Both the position numbers and the translations under genes were made by a program. A DNA stretch of 64,000 nucleotides from Millisia brevis NBRC 105863 (lineage in GTDB: Bacteria; Actinomycetota; Actinomycetes; Mycobacteriales; Mycobacteriaceae), in assembly GCF_001552615.1 (NCBI RefSeq), contig NZ_BCRN01000005.1, positions 62,001-126,000 on the forward strand, in the 5' to 3' direction. Each line of letters begins with the position of its first letter. Position 1 is the stretch's first letter. Shown in pieces: positions 43,160 to 50,521 of the stretch. The notes under the pieces were generated by a model. That model saw nothing but the letters and a program-made list of their open reading frames with translations, was not told the DNA's origin and made no database searches.

Positions 43160-43178
43160 TTCGGCGAGCCTAGCCTAT
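43160..43178 (-). promoter_or_regulatory. IdeR/DtxR-type iron box
   Basis: TTCGGCGAGCCTAGCCTAT matches the actinobacterial iron box TTAGGYWAGSCTARCCTAA at about 16 of 19 positions, including the central AG-C-CTA. It is upstream of the siderophore permease-ATPase-binding protein operon, where iron-bound IdeR would block transcription. Confidence 0.72.
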
Positions 43179-43269
43179 GTCGTTTCGGCTCGGACGATAT
43201 CCGACACCGCCGGTCGCCGCGATAGGTAGCTGCCGCGACCGGCCCCCTGCGTCGAGGCATCGAGGCGGA

Positions 43270-43665
43270 TCAGTCGGCGGCGTCGAGGCGCCGGATGCTG
43301 CGTTTCGGCGCGGTCAGCCGGTAGGAGGCGTCGAGCAGCTCGGCGACCTCGTCCCAGTCGGCGCCGATGTGGAGGTCGAGGCCGAGCCAGCCGGACGGCC
43401 CGAGATAGGCGGGCACGTAGCCGCGGACGTCGTCGCGCAGGGCCCGTTCGTCGCCGGGGTCCGGTCGGACCACCAGCGAATGCGGATGCTGGGTCCAGAC
43501 CCCGTCGACCCGGACCGATCCGCCGTAGTAGGCGAAGACCTTGGTGGTGAAGAAGGCGGGGCGGCCGTGCGAGACCTTCTCGTCGCTGTCGGGCAGCGCC
43601 AGGGCCAGCTCGCGCACCCGCGCGAGGATCGGATCGTCGTCGGCGAACATCCGGGGATGGCCCAT
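43270..43665 (-). CDS. MmcQ/YjbR family protein
   Basis: A 131-residue protein of the MmcQ/YjbR (CyaY-like DNA-binding) superfamily: LALALPDSDEKVSHGRPAFF, FAYYGG, SLVVRPDPGDERALRDD and GWLGLDLHIGADWDEVAELLDASYRLT. The fold is known, the role is not. The ATG in MGHPRMF (43663-43665) is chosen because the conserved region starts there; the frame extends to 43734 and would overlap the divergent RidA gene. It lies between two metal-related loci without an evident link. Confidence 0.82.
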   Translation of the reverse strand: MGHPRMFADDDPILARVRELALALPDSDEKVSHGRPAFFTTKVFAYYGGSVRVDGVWTQHPHSLVVRPDPGDERALRDDVRGYVPAYLGPSGWLGLDLHIGADWDEVAELLDASYRLTAPKRSIRRLDAAD

Positions 43666-43732
43666 GGCCCCGAGCCTAGGGTGGAATCGGTTTCGCGGGA
43701 CGGGTTGCGCGGCGACTGGCACGATGACGGTC

Positions 43733-44110
43733 ATGTCGCAGCGGCGGAAGGTGTCCTCGGGGGCGGTCTGGGAGGACCAGGTCGGCTACTCGCGCGCGGT
43801 GCGCGTCGGCGACCACGTCTGGGTATCCGGCACCACCGGCATCGGCGTCGGCCCCGCCGAGCAGACCCGCAGCGCGCTCGAGCGGATCGGGGCGGCGCTC
43901 GCCGAGGCGGGAGCGGAGCTGTCGGACGTGGTGCGCACCCGCATCTTTGTCACCGACATCACCGCGTGGCCGCAGATCGGCGCCGAACACCGCCGCGTCT
44001 TCGGCGAGATTCGACCGGCGGCGACGATGGTGCAGGTCGCCGCGCTGATCGCACCGGAGCTGTGCGTCGAGATCGAAGTGGACGCCGTCGTCGGATCGTC
44101 CCACCCTTAA
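43733..44110 (+). CDS. RidA/YjgF family protein (enamine/imine deaminase-like)
   Basis: A 125-residue Rid protein: SSGAVWEDQVGYSRAVRVGD, VWVSGTTG, and the conserved VVRTRIFVTDITAWPQIG with the arginine that binds the substrate carboxylate. RidA proteins hydrolyse reactive enamines from PLP enzymes; this sequence (starting MSQRRKVSSG) is nearer the RidA-like subfamilies than to archetypal RidA. An in-frame ATG at 43724 is an alternative start. Its stop overlaps the metal-box palindrome in front of the acetyltransferase gene. Confidence 0.83.
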   Translation: MSQRRKVSSGAVWEDQVGYSRAVRVGDHVWVSGTTGIGVGPAEQTRSALERIGAALAEAGAELSDVVRTRIFVTDITAWPQIGAEHRRVFGEIRPAATMVQVAALIAPELCVEIEVDAVVGSSHP

Positions 44111-44129
44111 TGATAACGATTGTCGACAA
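44109..44129 (+). promoter_or_regulatory. Zur/Fur-like palindrome before the GNAT-NAS pair
   Basis: AATGATAACGATTGTC is a near-palindrome of the kind bound by actinobacterial Zur or Fur proteins (GATAA-n-n-TTGTC arms). It is overlapped on its right by a perfect 10-bp palindrome TTGTCGACAA (44120-44129). It begins in the RidA stop codon, ~200 bp ahead of the acetyltransferase start, and is far more AT-rich than its surroundings. Binding is inferred, not shown. Confidence 0.5.
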
Positions 44130-44280
44130 AGTGCTACGGTAGCGCGCGAGCGCGACGACGGGCGCCATCGACCCGGGGAGCACCCCCATCGACAAACCGT
44201 CGGCGGTACCGTTTCCCGGACGGAAGTCGGCGCGAAGCACAGTCGACCCGATGGTTGCCGGACCGGTTCCCGGCGCGCGA

Positions 44281-44316
44281 CCGTTCGACACCGAATCACC
44301 GTTCGACACCGAATCA
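44281..44316 (+). repeat. 18-bp perfect tandem duplication in the GNAT leader
   Basis: CCGTTCGACACCGAATCA occurs twice in direct succession (44281-44298, 44299-44316), ending 15 bp before the acetyltransferase start codon. The length keeps the frame (PFDTES twice) if translation began upstream at 44251. Confidence 0.9.
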
Positions 44317-44331
44317 CTTGGGGGGACAACG

Positions 44332-44904
44332 ATGGACCGCACATTGGCTGCGACGCGGCGCGGAGGTCTGACGGCCGGCCGCGCCCGCCCGGAGGATCTC
44401 GCGGAGGCGAGCGCGATCATGCGCGAGGTCCTCGACTCCGACCTCGGCGGCTACCAACCGCGCTGGCATCGCGACCTGGACGATCTGCGCGCCGCCTACC
44501 TCGACCGGCCGGGGTGGGCGCTCTTCGTCGCCCGGGATGCCGACGGAAAGATGTTGGGGACAGCGGGGATTCGGCCCTGCACTCTCGCCTGCCCGCCCAA
44601 CCCGCAGTGGCTCGCCGACCGCTACAACCGCCCCGAGGTCTGCCAGCTGGTGCGCGTCTGGATCGCCCCGCGGGCGCGCCGACAGGGGGCCGCCCGGGCG
44701 CTGACGGTCGCGTCCGCCGACTGGGCGGTGACCGACGGCGGCTACCGCACCGTCTACCTGCACACCGACGCGTCCGTGCCGGGCGCCGAAGCGTACTGGC
44801 GGTCGATGCCGACGACGATGGTGCACGACGCGCGACCCGACCCGCACAACACCGTGCACTTCGAATTGGACGTTGCCGCAACACTTCGCGAGTGTCGCCG
44901 GTGA
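44332..44904 (+). CDS. GNAT family N-acetyltransferase
   Basis: A 190-residue GNAT protein: TAGRARPEDLAEASAIMREVL, GWALFVARDADGKMLGTAGIRP, and the acetyl-CoA pyrophosphate loop VRVWIAPRARRQGAARAL, then YLHTDASVPGAEAYW. ATG 44332 follows GGGGGGAC and is preferred to the in-frame 44251, which would read through the 18-bp tandem repeat. Its TGA overlaps the GTG of the nicotianamine-synthase gene, so a shared pathway is likely: the enzyme may acylate the amino group of the NAS product or a precursor. That substrate is speculation; the coupling is what is seen. Confidence 0.85.
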   Translation: MDRTLAATRRGGLTAGRARPEDLAEASAIMREVLDSDLGGYQPRWHRDLDDLRAAYLDRPGWALFVARDADGKMLGTAGIRPCTLACPPNPQWLADRYNRPEVCQLVRVWIAPRARRQGAARALTVASADWAVTDGGYRTVYLHTDASVPGAEAYWRSMPTTMVHDARPDPHNTVHFELDVAATLRECRR

Positions 44905-45824
44905 CGCCCACCGCCCTCGAGGAACGGATTCCCGCGGCCCCGATCCCGACCGAGGCCGCTCCCGCCGCCACCGATGCCGCTGCCACTGCCACCGACGCCG
45001 TGCCACCCACCATCGTGGAACGGATCGTCGCCTGCCACGACCAGCTCGCCGCCTGCCCGACGCTGGATCCCGGCCCGCAGACCGATCGATTGTTCACCGA
45101 GCTCGTGCGTACCTGCATCGCCGCACCGGGCGTCGGGGCGGCTGCGGTCCTGGCGGATCAGCGGCTGATCGACCTGCGCTCCGACCTGCTGCGCATCTGC
45201 GCCGAGGGCGAGGGTCGGCTGGAAACGCGCTGGGCCCAACGGGTCTGCGCGTCCGCCGACCCGGAGACCGAGCTGGCGGCCTTTCCCTATATCGAGAACT
45301 ATCACCGGTTGGTGCGCCTGGAACTCGGCGCGCTGGCCGGCGCCGGCTGGTCCGGCGGCTCCCACAGCCGTATCGCGTTCCTCGGCGGTGGCCCACTTCC
45401 GTTGAGCGCGCTGCTCACCCATCGGGCGCTCGACTGCCGGATGGACGTCATCGACAATTCGCCGCCCGCGATCCGGCGCGCGGAGCGTCTGCTGGCCCGG
45501 GTGCAGCCCGGCGGCTCGATCCGCACGGTCGAGGCGGACGCGTCCCGGCCGAGTGACATGGCCGCCGCACTGACCGACTGCGACCTGGTGATCGTGGCCG
45601 CGCTGGTCGGGATGGACCGGGTCGCGAAGCGCCGGGTGCTGCGCGCGGTGTCGGCGGCGGTCGCCCCGGGCACCCATGTGGTGATCCGCAGCGCGGCCGA
45701 ACTGCGCACGATGCTCTACCCGGATGTCTCCGTCGACGACGTGATCGCCGGTGGGCTGACCCCGGTGTCGCTGGTGCACCCGATGGACGAGGTGGTCAAC
45801 TCGGTGTGGGTGACCCGCCGCTGA
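44901..45824 (+). CDS. Nicotianamine-synthase family protein
   Basis: 307 residues. Residues ~35-140 form the helical N-terminal part with FPYIENYHRLVRLE (128-141), the conserved FPYxxNY segment that lines the substrate pocket in archaeal and plant enzymes. Residues ~155-300 are a SAM-binding Rossmann fold (RIAFLGGGPLPLSAL, VIDNSPPAI, IVAALVGM, VVIRSAAELRTMLYP). Nicotianamine synthases transfer aminobutyrate groups from SAM to one another or to an amino acid, giving metal chelators. An Ala/Thr/Pro-rich 35-residue N-terminal extension is present. GTG 44901 overlaps the GNAT stop. The 3' end overlaps the convergent amidohydrolase gene by 29 bp. No opine dehydrogenase (the staphylopine partner) is in the window. 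Confidence 0.85.
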   Translation: MTPTALEERIPAAPIPTEAAPAATDAAATATDAVPPTIVERIVACHDQLAACPTLDPGPQTDRLFTELVRTCIAAPGVGAAAVLADQRLIDLRSDLLRICAEGEGRLETRWAQRVCASADPETELAAFPYIENYHRLVRLELGALAGAGWSGGSHSRIAFLGGGPLPLSALLTHRALDCRMDVIDNSPPAIRRAERLLARVQPGGSIRTVEADASRPSDMAAALTDCDLVIVAALVGMDRVAKRRVLRAVSAAVAPGTHVVIRSAAELRTMLYPDVSVDDVIAGGLTPVSLVHPMDEVVNSVWVTRR

Positions 45825-47046
45825 CCGGTGCGGTGATCGGGGTGCCGGCGAGGATGATCGTGTCGGGGCGCAGCAGCGCGGCCGGGTCGGTCGCCGGGTC
45901 GCCGTCGAGCAGGAGCAGGTCGGCGCGGGCACCCCGGCGCAGCACCCCGTGGCCGGCCAGTCCGATCCCTTCCGCCGCGGCCCCGGTCGCGGTCGCGAGG
46001 GCGTCGGCGACCGGCAGTCCGCAGCCGACCAGTTCGAGCACCGAAAGCGGAAGTACACCATGAGGTTTGGCGGGGTGGATACCGGCGTCCGAGCCCGCGG
46101 ACAGGCGCACCCCGGCCCGGTGGAAACCGCCCACCTGGGTGAAGCGATCGGCGAGGGAGAAGCCGGTGGCCCGCGACAGCGCCTCGGCCTGCGGTGAGGG
46201 CGCCAGTTCGGGCAGGCGGCCGAACGTCGGGGTGACCAGCACCTCGGAGCGGGCGAGCGCGCCGCCGAGGTCGGGTGGGTCGACCACCCCCGTCTCGGTC
46301 AGGCAGGAGCAGTGCTCGATCGCGTCGACGCCGGCGCGCAGGCAGAGGCGGACCGATTCGAGCGAATGGGCGTGCGCGGTGACCGCGAGCCCGCGGCGAT
46401 GCGCCTCGTCGACCACCAGGCGCACGTCGTCCTCGGAGTACTGCAGGGCGAGCAGATTGGAACCGGCGGTCATCGCGCCGCCGCTGACCATGATCTTGAC
46501 GATGTCGGCGCCGCGTTCGGCCCGCTCCGCGACCGCCGCCCGCAGCTGATCGGTGCCCGCGGCGGTTCCGCCCATCGCCGCGCAGTGCCCACCGGGGATG
46601 GTGATCGGCGGGCCGGAGGACAGCACCGTCGGCTCGCCGGGGCGGGCGCCGCGTTCGCCGACCGCCCAGTCGGTGTCGCCGAGGTCGCGGACCGTGGTCA
46701 CGCCGGCCGCGAGCTGTTGGGCCAGCGACCGCTCGATCACCTCCGCACGCTGCTCCGCGGTTCGATCGATGTCGACCCGCAGGGCGTCGGGCTCGCCGCT
46801 GCCCACCAGGTGGACGTGGGTATCGATCAGCCCGGGCAGGATCGCGGCGGCGGAGAGGACCTCCCAGCCGTCCGGGGAACCGGCGGCCGCGGGGAGCACA
46901 TCGACGATGCGGGTGCCCTCGATCAGGACGGTCGCGCCGCCGGCGAGGAAGCGAAATCCGTCGAAGGCCACCGTCGCGGTGACGGCCGACCGGCCGGTCC
47001 CCATCCCACCGAGACCGCTGCGGCCGTTGTCACTCACGGCCTCCAT
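45796..47046 (-). CDS. Amidohydrolase family protein (imidazolonepropionase/prolidase-like)
   Basis: A 416-residue metal-dependent hydrolase of the amidohydrolase superfamily. Metal motifs: PGLIDTHVHLVG (HxH), a catalytic Lys in ADIVKIMVSGG (likely carboxylated), then VTAHAHS, IEHC and LSAGSDAG (Asp). It ends with the usual DLLLLDGDP beta-sandwich segment. It resembles the Xaa-Pro dipeptidase-like/aryldialkylphosphatase-type amidohydrolases; the substrate is unknown. Start is the ATG of MEAVSDN; the ATG in MGTGRSA is a shorter option. It converges with, and overlaps by 29 bp, the nicotianamine-synthase-like gene. Confidence 0.83.
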   Translation of the reverse strand: MEAVSDNGRSGLGGMGTGRSAVTATVAFDGFRFLAGGATVLIEGTRIVDVLPAAAGSPDGWEVLSAAAILPGLIDTHVHLVGSGEPDALRVDIDRTAEQRAEVIERSLAQQLAAGVTTVRDLGDTDWAVGERGARPGEPTVLSSGPPITIPGGHCAAMGGTAAGTDQLRAAVAERAERGADIVKIMVSGGAMTAGSNLLALQYSEDDVRLVVDEAHRRGLAVTAHAHSLESVRLCLRAGVDAIEHCSCLTETGVVDPPDLGGALARSEVLVTPTFGRLPELAPSPQAEALSRATGFSLADRFTQVGGFHRAGVRLSAGSDAGIHPAKPHGVLPLSVLELVGCGLPVADALATATGAAAEGIGLAGHGVLRRGARADLLLLDGDPATDPAALLRPDTIILAGTPITAPVSGGSPTPS

Positions 47047-47114
47047 AGTGGAGATCGCCGCCGATCTGCGCATCGACGCAGATCAGCCGCGTTTCCCAGA
47101 GCCCTCGGCGCGGA

Positions 47115-47483
47115 TCAGTCCACCACGATCGTCACCTTGTCGGGATACCAGGCCAGGTGGTTCGCGATCGGCGCGACCGAGGGATAGGCATCGACATAGC
47201 TCCACGCGGCGTCCGGGATCGTGCCGCTATCGGTGACGACGTCGACGTACGACGCGTCGCCCTTGTACGGGCAGTAGGTGGCGGTGCCGCTCGGCCGCAA
47301 CACCTCGGCCGCCACATCCTCGCGTGGGAGGTAGTAGGTCACCGGATACGACGCCTCGCGCAGTGCGAGCGCGTTGGTGGTATCGGCGATCACCCGATCG
47401 CCGGCCAGAACCCGCACGCGGGTTCCCGCCGGTTCGATCGTGATCGGATGGGTCTCATCGGGAACCAACGGAGTGCGAGTCAT
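47115..47483 (-). CDS. DUF427 domain protein
   Basis: A 122-residue protein of the DUF427 (nucleotidyltransferase-like fold name in some databases) family: VRVLAGDRVIADTTNALALREASYPVTYYLPREDV, here cut into blocks, then TYCPYKGDASY and NHLAWYPD. The family is widespread in actinobacteria and its biochemical role is not established. The ATG 47481-47483 gives full family length; the frame extends ten residues upstream. It stands alone, ~70 bp after the amidohydrolase start on the same strand. Confidence 0.88.
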   Translation of the reverse strand: MTRTPLVPDETHPITIEPAGTRVRVLAGDRVIADTTNALALREASYPVTYYLPREDVAAEVLRPSGTATYCPYKGDASYVDVVTDSGTIPDAAWSYVDAYPSVAPIANHLAWYPDKVTIVVD

Positions 47484-47597
47484 CGGCGATCCCTTCTCTC
47501 GACTCTCGTTCACCGGTTCCCATCATGCTCCGCTCGCGGCGCCTCACCCGATCGTCGGCGGCCACAGGGGGCCGCCGAAGTTGCGGGGCGGTCGCGC

Positions 47598-48068
47598 TCA
47601 TCGCAGGAACGCCACCAATGCCAGCGCCGAGGCCGCGGTCCGGGCGTGGTTGGCGACCACCCACTGACCGAGCAGATCACCGGCGGTCCGCAGGTCCGCC
47701 GCCGACAGCGGGTCGAGGCCGGCGAGGGCGTTGTTGCGCGGCACGTTGAGCACCACCGTGATCGCGAAGCCGGCGAGCGCGAGACCGGCGCCGGCCGTCG
47801 CCCAGCCGCTCCGGGCCCCGCCCGGCACCCAGTTCAGGGCCAGGGCGGCGGCCGACGCGGCGGCCGAGGCCCAGAAGATCAGCATGAAACCGGGTTGCAG
47901 GGCGTGCACATTGATCCGCTGCATCACCGTCAGCGCCTCGGCGGGCGGGCCGGACCGCAACGCCGGCATCACCATCGTGGAGAACGCCGCGTAGACCCCA
48001 CCGACCAGGCCGGTTGATACCGCGGCGACGGTGGTCGCCACCTCCGCGGCCCGCGCCAGGCCGGTCAC
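47598..48068 (-). CDS. DUF1772 (anthrone oxygenase-like) membrane protein
   Basis: 156 residues with four hydrophobic segments and the family pattern MTGLARAAEVATTVAAVSTGL-like start, ALRSGPP, RINVHALQPGFM and NVPRNNALAGLDP. DUF1772 proteins include fungal anthrone oxygenases and many bacterial membrane proteins of unknown role. GTG 48066-48068 overlaps the TGA of the NmrA-like gene, so they are one unit, probably under the divergent AraC regulator. Confidence 0.85.
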   Translation of the reverse strand: MTGLARAAEVATTVAAVSTGLVGGVYAAFSTMVMPALRSGPPAEALTVMQRINVHALQPGFMLIFWASAAASAAALALNWVPGGARSGWATAGAGLALAGFAITVVLNVPRNNALAGLDPLSAADLRTAGDLLGQWVVANHARTAASALALVAFLR

Positions 48069-48880
48069 GACCAGGCCCCGGCCGCGGCGGCCGATCGGGC
48101 GTAGTCGGCGAAGGAGCGCGCCGGGCGGCCGAGGACCTGCTCGATCGTCGAGGTGGTCGCAACATTGCGCCCGTCGAGGACCTCGTCGAACAACCAGGCC
48201 AGCGCCCCGGCCTCGTCCGGGTGCACCCCGGCGGCGACCTGTTCGAGGACGAAGGTCTCCCCGTCGACGGACTCGTAGGAGATCGGCCGGTCGATCGCCC
48301 GCGACAGCTGGTCCGCCGCTTCGGTGAAGGTGATCGACTGCGGGCCGGTCAGTTCCAGGACCTGGCCGTCGTAGCCGCCGGAGGTCAGGGCCAGGGCCGC
48401 GATGTCCGCGACGTCGTCGAGGCTGACGAAGGGTTCGCGCACATCGCCGGCGGGAACGGCGATGCGGCCGGCGAGGACGGAGCCGCGCAGGAAGTGTTCG
48501 CTGAAGTTCTCCTGGAACCAGGAGCACCGCACCACCGTGGCGGTCGGTGTTGCCGCGAGCACGATGTCCTCGCAGGCGCGGGCGCCGTCCTCGCCGCGGC
48601 CGGACAGCAGCACCAGTCGGTCGACCCCCAGGGCGCCGGCCCGCGAGACGAACCGCTTGATGATGTCGTCGACCCCGGGCAGGGCCAGGTCGGGGGAGTA
48701 GCAGAGGTAAGCGGCCGAGCAGCCGTCCAGGGCGGCATCCCAGGTATCGGGGTCGTCCCAGTCGAAGGGGGTCGGGCCGCTGCGGGAGGTGATCCGCGGG
48801 TTGTGTCCGGCAACCCGATCGGCGACGCGTCGTCCGGTGCGGCCGGTACCGCCGGTGATGAGAATCGTTGAAGTGGTCAT
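48065..48880 (-). CDS. NmrA-like NAD(P)-binding protein
   Basis: A 271-residue atypical SDR: ILITGGTGRTGRRVADRV dinucleotide motif at the N-terminus, LVLLSGRGEDGA, a CSWFQENFSEHFL segment of the NmrA/NAD(P)H-binding azoreductase-like group, and an LTGPQSITFTEAA block. The YxxxK catalytic pair of classical SDRs is absent. Such proteins act as redox sensors or quinone/azo reductases. It is coupled to the DUF1772 gene and divergent from an AraC gene, an arrangement common for AraC-controlled detoxification pairs. Confidence 0.87.
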   Translation of the reverse strand: MTTSTILITGGTGRTGRRVADRVAGHNPRITSRSGPTPFDWDDPDTWDAALDGCSAAYLCYSPDLALPGVDDIIKRFVSRAGALGVDRLVLLSGRGEDGARACEDIVLAATPTATVVRCSWFQENFSEHFLRGSVLAGRIAVPAGDVREPFVSLDDVADIAALALTSGGYDGQVLELTGPQSITFTEAADQLSRAIDRPISYESVDGETFVLEQVAAGVHPDEAGALAWLFDEVLDGRNVATTSTIEQVLGRPARSFADYARSAAAAGAWS

Positions 48881-49052
48881 GGCGATGAGTCAACCCGCCC
48901 CGGTCTGGACTCTGAATATCTCTACGTCCCGATTGCATACGAGTTCGTCCAGATCGCTCTCGAGGCCTGCCACCCGCCGGGCCCACGTCACCGTTCGGAC
49001 GAATCATCAGGATCTGCCCGAATTTCATACGCGATGATCTAGCCTGAGGTGC

Positions 49053-50009
49053 ATGGACCCCCTGTCGCACGTCCTGCACCCCAACGCCCGGGGCGCCTTC
49101 GCCCTTCTGATGTCGATGCGCGGCCCCTGGGCGGTCGACATCCGCGACGGCGCCGCCCTGACCGTGATGGTGGTGACGTCGGGATCCTGCCGGATCACGA
49201 TCGGCTCGCGCCACGAATCGTTGACCGTCGGCGATATCGCCCTGGTCCGCGGTCCGCGCCCCTACCGCGTCGCCGACGCCGCGGACAGCGCGACCATCGC
49301 GGTGATCGAGCCCGACCAGCGATGCGTCACCCCCGACGGAGCGGCGCTGGATCTTGCTTTCGCGCACGGACTTCGGCAGTGGGGCAACGATCCGGCGGGC
49401 CCGGACACGGTGATCGTTGCCTCCTACGCCGATGTCGGCAGCGTCGGCCGCCTGGTGACCGATGTGCTGCCCGAGGTGGCGGTGGTGCCCGCCGGGACGC
49501 TGGACGCCGCGCTCACCGATCACGTTGCCCGACAACTGGTTACCGACGGCCTGGGGCAGAGCGTGGTGCTCGACCGGCTGATCGACGTGCTGACCATCGA
49601 GGCGATCCGCGCCTTCGCCGCCGCGCAACCACCGGCCGACGCCCCGTGGCTGGCCGGCGTGGACGATCCGGTCGCGCGAATCGCCTTGGAGGCCATGCAC
49701 ACCGAGCCGGAGCGGGCGTGGACGGTCGCCTCGTTGGCCGATCGGACCGCGGTCTCCCGCGCGACCCTGGCCGCCCGGTTCACCGCGTCGGTCGGCCTGC
49801 CGCCGTTGCGCTATCTGACCCGGTGGCGCCTGGCGCTGGCCCGCGACCTGCTCGTCGACCGTTCCCTGACGCTCGACGCGATCGCCGCGCGGGTCGGCTA
49901 CTCCTCCGGCCTCGCCCTGAGCGCCGCGTTCAGCCGCGAATACGGCACCAGCCCCGCCGCGCACCGCCGTCGAGCCGCCGCACCCACCCCGGTCCCCGCG
50001 CCGGTGTGA
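49053..50009 (+). CDS. AraC-family regulator with cupin sensor domain
   Basis: A 318-residue regulator. The N-terminal ~190 residues are a cupin (AraC_binding type: LTVMVVTSGSCRITIGSRHESLTVGDIALVRGP in part). The C-terminal double helix-turn-helix is clear: WTVASLADRTAVSRATLAARF and LTLDAIAARVGYSSGLALSAAF with the GTSPAAHRR end. It is divergent from the NmrA/DUF1772 pair across 172 bp and most likely controls it, probably by sensing a reactive small molecule. Start is ATG 49053. Confidence 0.9.
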   Translation: MDPLSHVLHPNARGAFALLMSMRGPWAVDIRDGAALTVMVVTSGSCRITIGSRHESLTVGDIALVRGPRPYRVADAADSATIAVIEPDQRCVTPDGAALDLAFAHGLRQWGNDPAGPDTVIVASYADVGSVGRLVTDVLPEVAVVPAGTLDAALTDHVARQLVTDGLGQSVVLDRLIDVLTIEAIRAFAAAQPPADAPWLAGVDDPVARIALEAMHTEPERAWTVASLADRTAVSRATLAARFTASVGLPPLRYLTRWRLALARDLLVDRSLTLDAIAARVGYSSGLALSAAFSREYGTSPAAHRRRAAAPTPVPAPV

Positions 50010-50038
50010 CGATCACTGCGGTTCCCGAGCGGAAAGTG

Positions 50039-50505
50039 TCACTCCGGGGGACTGGGGGCGGTGCGCCAGCCGTACTCGGAGAAGGAGCGGCCGTCGCGCA
50101 GGGCGGCGAGGATGGCGAACCGCACGTACGCGATGGTGTTGTCCGGAAGGGCATCCAACGGAAACCAGCGCACCTCGTCGCACTTGTTGGGCTCCATCAC
50201 CCGCGGGAGCCCTCCCACCGGTCGGCGGTCAGGAAGAAGTCGATCCGCTCGTGGCCGCCGCCGGGGATGTTCCGATGCATGACGTGCACGGTCCGCAGGT
50301 CCTGCGACGTGAGGCGAATGCCGGTCTCCTCCCGCGCTTCGCGCACGATCGCCGCCGTGACGGTCTCCTCGCCGTCGAGATGGCCGGCGGGCAGACCGTA
50401 GTTGCCGTCCTCGTATCCGGTGTTGAAGCGCCGCAGGAGCAGGATGCTGTCGCGGTGCACCAGCAGGAGGTGGACGGCCGCCACGACGCGGAAGCGGTCG
50501 GTCAT
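50039..50505 (-). pseudogene. NUDIX hydrolase, frameshifted
   Basis: The 5' part, from the ATG at 50503-50505 (MTDRFRVVAAVH), encodes a NUDIX fold with an intact box (GHLDGEETVTAAIVREAREE then TGI). The frame stops early at 50197-50199 in ADRWEGSRG. Immediately after, another minus-strand frame carries the expected end of the same domain (RVMEPNKCDEVRWFPLDALP, then NTIAYVRFAILAALRDG) to a TGA at 50039-50041. Adding one base in the G run near 50208-50214 would join the two as WEGLPRVMEPNKCDE. It is either a one-base deletion inactivating the gene or a sequencing error. An ATG at 50550 is a longer start option overlapping the upstream gene. Confidence 0.8.
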
Positions 50506-50521
50506 TGGTTCTGCGCCCGGC

